Part shown: positions 27,331 through 37,068 of the stretch, piece after piece
Layout of the letters: each line of letters opens with the position of its first letter
Numbering within the stretch: position 1 is the stretch's first letter
Assembly: GCA_014193115.1 (NCBI GenBank)
Contig: BJHQ01000010.1
Location: forward strand, 62,001-126,000
DNA length: 64,000 nucleotides
Direction of reading: 5' to 3'
Origin: Planctomycetota bacterium
GTDB lineage: Bacteria > Planctomycetota > UBA11346
Notes under the pieces: model-generated
The model's database searches: none
Told to the model about the DNA's origin: nothing
What the model saw: the letters and a program-made list of their open reading frames with translations, nothing else
Program-made: the position numbers and the translations under genes

Positions 27331-27361
27331 GCGGTTGCTCTTCCAGCTGAGCTACGGGTGC
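27289..27361 (-). tRNA. tRNA-Arg (anticodon TCT)
   Basis: The reverse complement folds as a 73-nt class I tRNA. The acceptor is GCACCCG with CGGGTGC, the D-arm GCTCAGCTGGAAGAGC, the anticodon stem ACCGC/GCGGT with loop CTTCTAA, and the T-arm CGTGTTCGAATCTCG. CCA is not encoded. The TCT anticodon reads AGA/AGG. The gene is the attachment site of the cassette to its 3' side. Confidence 0.94.
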
Positions 27362-27663
27362 ATCAAGGAGTTACGGCTTTTCTCGGTGCCATTGAACCGT
27401 TGCGGCCTGGGTAGGAGACCCGTGGCCACCGCGGCTCGATGCACGGAGGATATTCTCGACGGTTCTGGCATATTTCAATGACACAGAGGTCCGGTTGCAG
27501 GGCTGCTCGGCCTCATGGGAGAACCTGGCTGAACGCTCGCCCTGCGGGTGAAATAAGGGCAGCCATCGACGGTGGTCTGGCGTGCTGGATCGGAGCCGGT
27601 CTGCGCTAGACGGGTCGATGGCGTCGGTCCGCGTGACCGTTACCTGCTCGATCCGGCCTCTCT
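27362..27663. other. Intergenic stretch, no gene seen
   Basis: This is about 300 bases between the tRNA-Arg 5' end and the end of the zinc-ribbon gene. It contains no convincing frame, repeat or hairpin. It must include the tRNA promoter, but no boxes could be assigned. Confidence 0.5.
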
Positions 27664-29226
27664 TTAGCGAACACCAGCGGCGGCTTTGCGCAGCTGGTCG
27701 CGCTCCGTCCGGGCCTCGTCGCGTTCCTTGCGCGCTTCGTCCCTGGCTGTGGCGGCGGCTTCGCGCTCGGTGCGCGCGGCTTCGCGCTCGGCCTGGGCGG
27801 TATCACGCTCGGTACGAGCGGCATCGCGCTCGGCCACCGCCTTGGTTTTTTCTTCACCCAGGACTTTGACCTCGGCTTGGGCCGCTTCCTTGGTTGTTTT
27901 TGCTGACTTCAGGTCGTCTTTCAGCGTTTCCACCTGCTGGCGGGCCTGATCGAGCTCGGCCCGGACTCCGGACAGCTGGATCCACAGGAAGAGCGCGATG
28001 ATCAGCAGCACGACCACCGCGCCGCTGAGGCCGAGCAGCATGCCGCGCGCTGAGGACTTCAGGGCTTCGACCTGGTCACCTGCGGTAGCGGTTGACGCTG
28101 GCCCGGTTGACGCTGGCCCGGTTGATGGAGCCGTCGGCTCGATCGGCTTCGGTGTTGTGGTTCCAGCATTGCCGCCACTGCTATTGCCACGCCGGACGAT
28201 CTTGCCGGTGGTTGGGGCAGGCGTCGGAAAGGACTTGGGGACGGTTCCGGTCGCCGGCGCACCGGGTTTGGCTGGCGTCTGGGCCTGGGCCTGGGCTGGC
28301 GAGGCCGCCTTGGGGAGAGGGCGCGACTCGGGCAGCAGCGTGGCCGGCGTCGGCGTCCGCCCGCCTGGCGTCTGCCCCGGGGCCGCAGTGGGCGACGCGG
28401 TCATCGGCGGGTTCAGCTCGGTGACTTTCTTCAGCGGCGGCGGCGCGTTCATCACCGCAGCCGTCGCCGGCTTGGCGGCTTCTGAATCGCTGCGCCGTAC
28501 CACGGCGGTCATGGTCATCACGTCAGTCCCGCCAGGCGATTCGCTACCGGTGCTCCCGGCTGGCATCAAGTCGACCACCTGGGGCTGGCGGCAGCTCGGG
28601 CATTGGATCGCCTTGCCTGCATAGTTCTGAGCCAGGCGGCCTTGGAACTGGCAGTTGGTGCAGACGAAGATGATCTTGCCGGAATCGTCGAGTTTGGCGG
28701 TCTTCGGGGTATTGGCGGCGACCCCTTTGACGATCCGGCCGGTGGTCGGCGAGGCGCCGGGCATGGCGATCTGGATCGATTCGCAGGACGGGCAGCGGAC
28801 CACCCGGCCAGCGTACTCGCTGGGGATGCGGGTCTTGGCGCCGCATTTTCCGCAGTGGAACGAGATCTTGCCATCCGCAGAGGATGAGGAAGCGGCAGGG
28901 ACCTTCAGTGCTGGCGTCCCCAAGGGGGTCAACGTCAGCCCTGGCGGTTTCACAGCCTGCGCAGCCGGTTCGGCGCTTTTGGCCTGGGCTGCTGGCGGGT
29001 CGTTCACCGCCACCGCGGCGGCCGCCGGGACGTTCGACGCCGCCGCCGACTTGGGCTGGGTGAGGATCTGCGTGTTGCCAGTGCGGGGTTTATCGTCTTT
29101 CGCCTCGGCAACCTGCTGATGCTGGCAACTCGGGCAGACGATGGCGGTGCCATCGTACGACCGCGGAATGCGGGCTCGGTAGCCGCATGCGGCGCAGGTG
29201 AAGAGGATCAGGCTCTCGTGCTTCAC
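27664..29226 (-). CDS. Zinc-ribbon membrane protein with long coiled coil
   Basis: A 520-residue protein. Three zinc ribbons occur at about residues 11-34, 124-148 and 188-212, each in the form CxxCx(16)CPSC with a conserved R-IP-x-x-Y-x-G inside. They are separated by Ala/Pro-rich linkers. After a long Pro/Thr/Ala-rich stretch, one transmembrane helix (GLSGAVVVLLIIALFLWIQL, about 388-410) leads to a C-terminal coiled coil of charged repeats (AERDAARTERDTAQAERE). The topology suggests cytoplasmic ribbons and an extracytoplasmic coil, or the reverse. The role is unknown; it is divergent from dnaG. Confidence 0.75.
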   Translation of the reverse strand: MKHESLILFTCAACGYRARIPRSYDGTAIVCPSCQHQQVAEAKDDKPRTGNTQILTQPKSAAASNVPAAAAVAVNDPPAAQAKSAEPAAQAVKPPGLTLTPLGTPALKVPAASSSSADGKISFHCGKCGAKTRIPSEYAGRVVRCPSCESIQIAMPGASPTTGRIVKGVAANTPKTAKLDDSGKIIFVCTNCQFQGRLAQNYAGKAIQCPSCRQPQVVDLMPAGSTGSESPGGTDVMTMTAVVRRSDSEAAKPATAAVMNAPPPLKKVTELNPPMTASPTAAPGQTPGGRTPTPATLLPESRPLPKAASPAQAQAQTPAKPGAPATGTVPKSFPTPAPTTGKIVRRGNSSGGNAGTTTPKPIEPTAPSTGPASTGPASTATAGDQVEALKSSARGMLLGLSGAVVVLLIIALFLWIQLSGVRAELDQARQQVETLKDDLKSAKTTKEAAQAEVKVLGEEKTKAVAERDAARTERDTAQAEREAARTEREAAATARDEARKERDEARTERDQLRKAAAGVR

Positions 29227-29370
29227 GGCTCCCCCGGTCGGGTGGTGACTATGACCCCGGCAGCGGCGGCGCTACCGCTGCACCCCGCCCGCATCCGGGA
29301 TCAGCCAACGGTGTCACTGACGGCCGGCCTCGGCGCTGGTGCCAGGCGCCCAGCAGCGGAGGCTCGGGAC

Positions 29371-31182
29371 ATGGCGTTCTACGGGGAGGATCAGGTCCGC
29401 CGGGTGCGGCAGGCCATTGATATCGTGCAGTTGATCTCCGACTACACGCCGCTGCGCAAGGCCGGCGCCCACTACACCGGATGCTGCCCGTTCCACCAGG
29501 AGCGCACCCCGTCGTTCTACGTCTATCCCGACGATGGCCATTACCACTGCTTCGGCTGCCAGGTCCACGGCGACGCCTTCGACTTCGTCAAAGAGAAAGA
29601 ACGCCTGGAGTTCACCGAGGCGATCGAGTGGTTGGCCAAGCGCGCCGGGATCGTTCTGGTCCGCCAGCAGGACGACGGCAAACATGGCCAGCGCCAGTCG
29701 TTGAACCGGGCAGTGGAGTTCGCTTGCGCCTTCTACCAAAGGCAATTGCGCGACTCGCCTGGCGCCGCCGAGGCCAGGGCGTACCTGCAACGCCGCCGGC
29801 TCGGCCAGACCGTGGTGGAACGGTTCCGCGTAGGTTGGGCGCCGGGTTCGGGGCAGCTCGCAGCAGAGGCGCGCAGGTCAGGCATCGACCTCGATCTGTT
29901 CCGCCAGGCCGATCTGCTGGTCGATCGCGATGGAAGAATGGCGGATCGTTTTTGGGAGCGGATCACCTTCCCGATCTGCGACCGGTTCGGGGCTCCGATC
30001 GCCTTCAGCGCCCGCCTGCTGCCGGCGGCCGAACAGGCCGCCAAAGCGGCCGGCCGCGGCGTCGGCAAGTACATCAACAACACCGATACGCCGCTCTATC
30101 ACAAAGGCGCGACGGTATTCAATCTGCATCATGCGCGCAGCGCAGTCCGCGACCGGGGCCGTTTGATCGTCATGGAAGGTCCGACCGACGTCATGGCGGC
30201 GGATCAGGCGGGTTTCCCGGAATGCGTCGCGGTGCTCGGCACCGCCCTGACCTCCGAGCATGCCCGCCAGCTCGGCAACCTGGTCGGCGCCGATGGCAAA
30301 CTGATCGTCCTGCTCGACGGCGACCGGGCTGGCGTGGCCAACAGCGTCAAGGCCGCCCGCACCTGCCTGGCAGCCGGGGTCACGGTGCGGATCAGCCTGC
30401 TTCCTGATGAGTTGGACCCGGCCGAGCTGCTCGCCGAAGGAACCGATCCGGCAGCTGCGAAAGCAACGTTCGAGGGCGTGCTGGCCTCAGCCCGATCCGA
30501 AATCCAGCACCTGCTCCATCTGTCGGCGCCGCGTCCGCACCAACTCGATCCACGGACCCTGGTGACCGTGATCGACGAGCTGATCGACGCGGTCCGGGCG
30601 GTGCCCGACAGCGACCTGCGCAGCCTGCATCTGCGCGACGCCGCCGGGTACCTCGGCATCGCCCAGGACCGGTTGGAGCGGCGCCTGCATCAGGCACCGG
30701 CGCCGGCGGAGGTGAAGAACGACCACCCGGCGTCCGCTGATGCGCCGCCACCGACCCTCGATCCGCAACGTGAAGCACTGCTCCACATCCTGATCCGGGA
30801 ACCGGGCCTGCGCAGTCTCGCTGCCGACGAATTGGCCGTGGAACCATCGGATCTGCCGGCACCGTGGGACGCGGTCCTCGCTGCCCTGCTGTTCACTGCG
30901 GCAGATCCCGCCCAGGCCGACGGCGTCGCAGGAAAAAGCGCTGTGGTGCGGACCATCCAACAGTGGCAAGTGACGCCCCTCGACCGCCGGGTGCCGGCGG
31001 TGGGCGATCCCGAGGCCCGGCTGCGCGAATCGGCAGCGAGCTTGGCCCGGGGCCGGGACGAACGCGAGCTTGCTCGGCTGCGCCAGGCGATCAGCGACGC
31101 GGAAAAGCTCCGCGACAACGCAGCCATACGCAGATTGGGCCAGGATTTGAAAGTCTTGCGGGCCCGGCTTGGTCCGGGCTGA
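29371..31182 (+). CDS. dnaG: DNA primase
   Basis: A 603-residue primase. The CHC2 zinc domain is at residues 38-65 (CCPFHQERTPSFYV...HCFGCQVHG). The catalytic core follows, with RLIVMEGPTDVMAADQAG and VLLDGDRAGVANSV giving the TOPRIM Glu and Asp residues. A helical C-terminal region would bind the helicase. The ATG at 29371 has GGAGG eight bases upstream and is the family-typical start; the longer frame overlaps the divergent zinc-ribbon gene. It makes RNA primers for replication and forms a dnaG-rpoD pair with the next gene. Confidence 0.95.
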   Translation: MAFYGEDQVRRVRQAIDIVQLISDYTPLRKAGAHYTGCCPFHQERTPSFYVYPDDGHYHCFGCQVHGDAFDFVKEKERLEFTEAIEWLAKRAGIVLVRQQDDGKHGQRQSLNRAVEFACAFYQRQLRDSPGAAEARAYLQRRRLGQTVVERFRVGWAPGSGQLAAEARRSGIDLDLFRQADLLVDRDGRMADRFWERITFPICDRFGAPIAFSARLLPAAEQAAKAAGRGVGKYINNTDTPLYHKGATVFNLHHARSAVRDRGRLIVMEGPTDVMAADQAGFPECVAVLGTALTSEHARQLGNLVGADGKLIVLLDGDRAGVANSVKAARTCLAAGVTVRISLLPDELDPAELLAEGTDPAAAKATFEGVLASARSEIQHLLHLSAPRPHQLDPRTLVTVIDELIDAVRAVPDSDLRSLHLRDAAGYLGIAQDRLERRLHQAPAPAEVKNDHPASADAPPPTLDPQREALLHILIREPGLRSLAADELAVEPSDLPAPWDAVLAALLFTAADPAQADGVAGKSAVVRTIQQWQVTPLDRRVPAVGDPEARLRESAASLARGRDERELARLRQAISDAEKLRDNAAIRRLGQDLKVLRARLGPG

Positions 31183-31286
31183 CCAAGGCCAAAGCTGGCT
31201 CATCCTTGCGCACCGGAGGTGGTCTGTAAAATAGTAGACCACCCCGCGGTGCCGACGTGATGTCGCCCGGGCTGGCCCGGAAGCAC

Positions 31287-33059
<1,773 letters not shown>

Positions 33060-33690
33060 TCCGTCGACGCGGTCGACGCCAAGCCTGACGCAGTCGAGTC
33101 CAAGCCTGACGCAGTCGTCCAAGCCTGACGCAGTCGTCCTAGCTGGCGCGGCCGTTGGGGACAGCTGTTTCCGTGAATCAACGGCAGCTGGTAGCAATTC
33201 GTTTTCGGCCGACTGACTAGCCATTCGGGTATTTTCGGTGTCCTGAACGTGCATCTGGCACGTGCAGATCACAGAGTTCATTGCCGATTGCAGGACCTGA
33301 GCGGTTTCGTACCCGCCCTGATCGCCACTGGATATTCGGAGCTTCGGCGCGGCGCGAGCAAACTGGAAGACTCGAGCCACCCCTTGGTCCCCTCGCGGGC
33401 CGTTCCACAACACTACATTCGATTATTCAGGGGCTGATTTTAACCAGGAGCTGCCTGATCGGCTCCTCACCACGGCATCGTTGCCGCAGCCGGGCGATCC
33501 TTCCATGTGTGGCATGATCCGCGCTCTCCCTGGAACAAGCCTGATCACGGCGAGGTCATTCCCTGCTCGTGACCACCTCCGGGTCCCCTCCCGCCGATGG
33601 CAGTGTGATCGTTCCCATCGGCCCTGGCCCTTGGCCAAATGCGGCTCCAGCCGTGCATAGCCAAGCACCCGCGAACCACCGGAAGCAACC
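33060..33690. other. Long intergenic region after rpoD
   Basis: This is about 630 bases with no convincing gene. It starts with a perfect 7-bp hairpin (CGTCGAC-GCG-GTCGACG, 33063-33079) just after the rpoD stop, followed by the short tandem repeats described separately. The remainder shows only shadow frames. The promoter for the stress protein at 33691 presumably lies at its right end. Confidence 0.5.
33079..33138. repeat. Three short tandem repeats
   Basis: CCAAGCCTGACGCAGTCG occurs three times, starting at 33079, 33100 and 33119, so the spacing is 21 then 19 bases. The block lies directly downstream of rpoD. It does not look like a CRISPR because the gaps are only one to three bases. Confidence 0.85.
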
Positions 33691-34260
33691 ATGACCATCA
33701 CCCACCACCACGGCCTTGTCAGCGTCTACCGGTCGCACGACCAGGCCGAAAAAGCCATCAAAGCACTGCAACTGGCAAATTTCGATCTGACCAAGCTATC
33801 GATCATTGGCCGCGACTACCACACCGATGAGCGTGTGGTGGGCTATTACAATGCGGGCGATCGGATGAAGTACTGGGGACAGCTCGGGGCCTTTTGGGGA
33901 GGCATGTGGGGCCTGCTGTTCGGTTCGGCGATGTTCTTCATTCCTGGCATCGGCCCCCTGGTGGTCGCCGGTCCGCTGGTCGGCTGGATCGTCGGGGCCA
34001 TGGAAAGCGCGTTGGTGGTCGGCGGCCTGAGCATCCTCGGTGCTGGCCTGTTCAGCATCGGCATCCCCAAGGACAGCGTCCTGTGCTACGAAACGGCGCT
34101 CATGAGCGGCAAATTCCTGCTCATCGCCCACGGATCGCCAGCCCAGGTGGCCGCTGCCCGCGGCATCCTTGCTCACACCAATCCGGACCTGGCTGAAGAC
34201 TTTCCGCTCACCCACCCCAGCCTGGTCCAACATCATGACGACCATCAGGCGGTCGCCTGA
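33691..34260 (+). CDS. General stress protein (YflT/DUF1269-like) with glycine-rich membrane segments
   Basis: A 189-residue protein. The N-terminal 50 residues (VSVYRSHDQAEKAIKALQLANFDLTKLSIIG) match the heat-stress YflT/GSP17M fold, which resembles an ACT/ferredoxin-like module. The centre is a glycine-rich hydrophobic hairpin (LGAFWGGMWGLLFGSAMFFIPGIG) of the glycine-zipper type. The C-terminus is soluble and His-rich. Such proteins are induced by stress, but their molecular role is unknown. A CbpA-type co-chaperone follows on the same strand. Confidence 0.78.
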   Translation: MTITHHHGLVSVYRSHDQAEKAIKALQLANFDLTKLSIIGRDYHTDERVVGYYNAGDRMKYWGQLGAFWGGMWGLLFGSAMFFIPGIGPLVVAGPLVGWIVGAMESALVVGGLSILGAGLFSIGIPKDSVLCYETALMSGKFLLIAHGSPAQVAAARGILAHTNPDLAEDFPLTHPSLVQHHDDHQAVA

Positions 34261-34394
34261 ACAGAGCCCAGGCAGCCATCCAGCTTCATCCGTCCCCCAA
34301 GGCCCGCAGTGGGCAAGCGATCCGATCCGGCCCCCATCAGCACTTGCCGTCCTGATCGCAGGCGGTTGAACGACCCACGGCATCACCCGCCCCC

Positions 34395-35402
34395 ATGAAA
34401 TTCAAAGATTATTATCGGGTTCTGGGGCTCCCACCGGGCGCTTCCGCCGCTGCCATCAAGGACGCCTACCACAAGTTGGCCAAGCAGTTCCATCCCGATG
34501 TCAGCAAAACGCCAGGCACCGAGCAGCGCTTCACCGAGATCGGCGAAGCCAATGAGGTCCTGAAAGACCCGGCCAAGCGCAGCGCCTATGACCGGTTGCG
34601 AGCCGGCGGCTGGCGGGATGGGCAAGAGATGAACCAGGCTGCGGACCAGGCTTTCCATCAACATTCAAATTCGCCCAATTCCGGGTCCTCTTCCAACCGC
34701 GGCGGGAACCCTCAGGGATGGTCGTCTGGCGGCTTCCAGGCCGACCCCCGGTTCAGCGATTTCTTCGAATCGCTGTTCAATCGCCAGGAATCAGCCGGCG
34801 CTCGGCAACGTGAGCGCTCTTACAGCTCTTTCACCGAGCGCGGCGACGACATCCACGTGGCCTTCTCGGTCAGCCTGGAGGAGTCCTTTCTGGGCGGCGA
34901 GCGGCAGTTCCGCCTGCAAACGCCCACGCTTTCCAGCAACGGAGATTTCGTCGAAGGCAGCCGCACCATGTCGGTCAAGATCCCGAAGGGCACCATCAAG
35001 GGCGACCGGCTGCGGCTGCGCGGCCAGGGCCAGCCGGGAATTGATGCGGCCGCGAACGGCGACCTCATCCTCGATATCGATTTGGCCACGCACGATCGGT
35101 ATCGGGTCGATGGACGGGATCTGCTCTTGGAAGTCCCCATCACTCCCTGGGAGGCCGTCCTCGGAGCCCAGATCGCGGTCCCGACCCTGGGTGGAACCGT
35201 CACCGCTACCATTCCCCCTGGTTCCCAAGGTGGCGACAAGCTCCGGCTCAAGGGTCGTGGCCTGCCTGGGGAACCGCCCGGAGACCAGTATCTGCTTATG
35301 AAAATCGCTCTGCCCCCGACCGCCAGCGATCCGGCCAAGCAGCTCTATCGCGACCTGGCCAAGGAATCGACCTTCGATCCGCGCGCCAGTTTGAAGAACT
35401 GA
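34395..35402 (+). CDS. cbpA: DnaJ-class co-chaperone, CbpA type
   Basis: A 335-residue protein with an N-terminal J domain (residues 4-70, His33-Pro-Asp), a Gly/Ser/Asn-rich linker, and two C-terminal client-binding domains (about 140-330) without the zinc finger of DnaJ. Motifs VKIPKGTIKGDRLRLRGQG and ATIPPGSQGGDKLRLKGRG are the paired C-terminal signatures. The lack of cysteines and the length match CbpA/DjlA-like proteins. It stimulates DnaK ATPase in protein folding. No cbpM-like gene follows on the same strand; the next gene is opposite. Confidence 0.9.
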   Translation: MKFKDYYRVLGLPPGASAAAIKDAYHKLAKQFHPDVSKTPGTEQRFTEIGEANEVLKDPAKRSAYDRLRAGGWRDGQEMNQAADQAFHQHSNSPNSGSSSNRGGNPQGWSSGGFQADPRFSDFFESLFNRQESAGARQRERSYSSFTERGDDIHVAFSVSLEESFLGGERQFRLQTPTLSSNGDFVEGSRTMSVKIPKGTIKGDRLRLRGQGQPGIDAAANGDLILDIDLATHDRYRVDGRDLLLEVPITPWEAVLGAQIAVPTLGGTVTATIPPGSQGGDKLRLKGRGLPGEPPGDQYLLMKIALPPTASDPAKQLYRDLAKESTFDPRASLKN

Positions 35403-35441
35403 TCCGGCCAAGCGCTCGTTCAGCTGGAACAACCTGTTCCG

Positions 35442-35801
35442 TCAGCGTTTGAGCTTGGCCTCGCTCGGCCGCGGCTGGGCGAGCAGCACCGCCATATCGC
35501 GTCCGGTTTTGGTCAGTTCGATGACGAATTGATTGGCTGACTTGAAGGTGTATGTGGTTCCTGAACGTTGGGCCTCGACCAGCGCGCTCCGGGCGAGATC
35601 GATTTCTGCCTTCAACTGCTGTTCGTTCATCGTCCCACGGGCGAGGATCGTGCCATCGCGGATCAGCTGCGACAGCTCGGCCCGCAAATCGCCGCGATTG
35701 CGCAGGCGGTTCTCGATGTCGGTCATGGCGACCGCACCGCGGGCCTGAGCCAGCGTGGTCAGGATGAGGCGACCGAGGTCGCTGATGGGTTTGACGGCCA
35801 T
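35442..35801 (-). CDS. Hypothetical small protein, possibly winged-helix
   Basis: A 119-residue protein starting at the ATG at 35801 with AGGGA six bases upstream. The N-terminal 60 residues (LGRLILTTLAQARGAVAMTDIENRLRNRGDLRAELSQLIRDGTILARG) look like a helix-turn-helix or winged-helix segment, and the C-terminus is TFKSANQFVIELTKTGRDMAVLL. I cannot assign a family. It is convergent with cbpA, so any link to that gene as a modulator is speculative. Confidence 0.6.
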   Translation of the reverse strand: MAVKPISDLGRLILTTLAQARGAVAMTDIENRLRNRGDLRAELSQLIRDGTILARGTMNEQQLKAEIDLARSALVEAQRSGTTYTFKSANQFVIELTKTGRDMAVLLAQPRPSEAKLKR

Positions 35802-35849
35802 GGCTTTTCCCTGCGTGTTCTTGCCGTGGGAATCTTGACCGAGCAAGCC

Positions 35850-35955
35850 GAAATCGGGAGGCGAGCCCGACTCGCCAGGGGTCTGCCTTGGTGACCTGGG
35901 CGAGGCGAGCCCTTGCTCGACTCAAGACCCGAGGCGAGCTGGGGCTCGCCTCTTC
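35850..35955. repeat. Cluster of GAGGCGAGC-type palindromes
   Basis: The clearest unit is GAGGCGAGC-TGGG-GCTCGCCTC at 35931-35952, a perfect 9-bp stem with a four-base loop. Related half-sites occur at 35859-35876 and 35901-35920. The core CGAGC-TGG-x-GCTCG is shared with the hairpins at 15265 and 17590-17880. Confidence 0.7.
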
Positions 35956-36033
35956 CAGGCAATCCAGGTCGGCCAGTGAAGCGCCGCTTGGGCTCGACGC
36001 TCTCAACCTCGATGTTCCCAGCCCGGACATGAA

Positions 36034-36060
36034 GCGCCCCCGGCTTTGGACCGGGGGCGC
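36034..36060 (-). terminator. Strong GC hairpin downstream of the hibernation factor gene
   Basis: A perfect 10-bp stem (GCGCCCCCGG with CCGGGGGCGC, seven-base loop) lies 61 bases after the hpf stop. No T run follows on either strand, so it is only a candidate terminator. Confidence 0.45.
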
Positions 36061-36120
36061 GGGGTTTCACCTGGGAAAACCGATTACACGGTCGGTTGAC
36101 CGCAGGCGATGATCAGGCCG

Positions 36121-36438
36121 TCAGGCGGCCTCGGGATGGCGATGATCGTGCACCTCCTTGGCGTGGATACGCCGCAACTGCGCCGCGCACTTGTCCGTGA
36201 CCACATCGACGGCGCCATGGAAGGACGGTTCGCGGTCATGGGCGACGACATCCTTGTGATGGCCAAGGTGCATATCGACATCCACCTGGAAACCGCGGCG
36301 ATCGGCGGGGTGGACGGTCACATGGACCTTGTTGAGAGATTTGTGGAAGCGTCCGAGTGAACCGAGCTTCTCAGTGATGTAGGCTCGCATCTGGTCGGTG
36401 ACTTCGACATGCATGCCGGTGATGTGGACTGCGACCAT
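36121..36438 (-). CDS. hpf: Short-form ribosome hibernation promoting factor
   Basis: A 105-residue protein of the HPF/RaiA family. HITGMHVEVTDQMRAYITEKLGSLGRF is the characteristic N-terminal beta-alpha segment, and basic residues line the second helix (LNKVHVTVHPADRRGFQVDVDMHL). The ATG at 36438 has GGGGAG seven bases upstream. It binds the 30S subunit and inactivates ribosomes in stationary phase. The C-terminus is His-rich and lacks the dimerisation domain of the long form. Confidence 0.85.
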   Translation of the reverse strand: MVAVHITGMHVEVTDQMRAYITEKLGSLGRFHKSLNKVHVTVHPADRRGFQVDVDMHLGHHKDVVAHDREPSFHGAVDVVTDKCAAQLRRIHAKEVHDHRHPEAA

Positions 36439-36904
36439 GGTGTGGTCTCCCCTGGGTTGGGGGTCCATCGGAGCGGTCGCCCCTGTTGCGGAGCGGCCGG
36501 GCGGTGGGCCCGGTGGCCGTTTCCCGGAACGGCCGATCGGATGTGAGGATGAGCCGGGACTCATCGGCGTTCATGCTATCCACATACATAGTTCACGGTC
36601 AACCGTCATGTGGCTCAGCACATCTCGCTCCATTTTAGGTACTGTGCCAAGGTCACCTGCTGCATGGACCGGCGAACTGCCGATTCCCCTCTCGCACAAG
36701 AGGCGCGCCTTGCCACACTGTTCCCCGAATTGTTGGCCGCCAGGTCATGGCTAGGTCGCTTAGGACGCATTTTCCCTGCAAGATCCTCATTCTGAGTGCT
36801 CTCCGGCACGGATTTCCAGATGCGTAGATTCCGATTCTCGTGTCGTAAGCCTCTCGACATGGGTCGGTCGGCGAAACGTTGCTCCTGAGGTGTGGAATCG
36901 GCGG
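36439..36904. other. Intergenic region upstream of the hibernation factor
   Basis: No gene is visible. It contains the hpf promoter region near 36450-36600 and merges on the right into a transposase remnant. Confidence 0.45.
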
Positions 36905-37045
36905 TGGTCGGTGATGCTGCGGTAGGCGGGCAGAACCATCTGCGAAGATCTCAGGCGGATACGCCGTCAGCCAACGTCGCACCAGCCGGCCACGCCGTCG
37001 CGTGCCTGGGGATCGAAGCCCAGCACGACACCATCTTGGCATCGA
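36905..37045 (-). pseudogene. Internal fragment of a REP-associated tyrosine transposase
   Basis: The minus strand reads VVLGFDPQARDGVAGW and, in another frame, VRRWLTAYPPEIFADGSARLP. These correspond to VVVRFDPQAPMAWSAEDLVLRWLTAYPPETFADGSPKLP-type sequence in the intact copies at 61098-62183 and from 62999. Frameshifts and loss of both ends mark it as a decayed insertion between hpf and the esterase gene. Confidence 0.75.
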
Positions 37046-37068
37046 CCTGCTCCAGGTGATCCTCGCTC

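Noticed and set aside
33079..33138. Possible CRISPR array behind rpoD
   Set aside because: Three 18-base units are separated by only one to three bases, so there is no spacer content.
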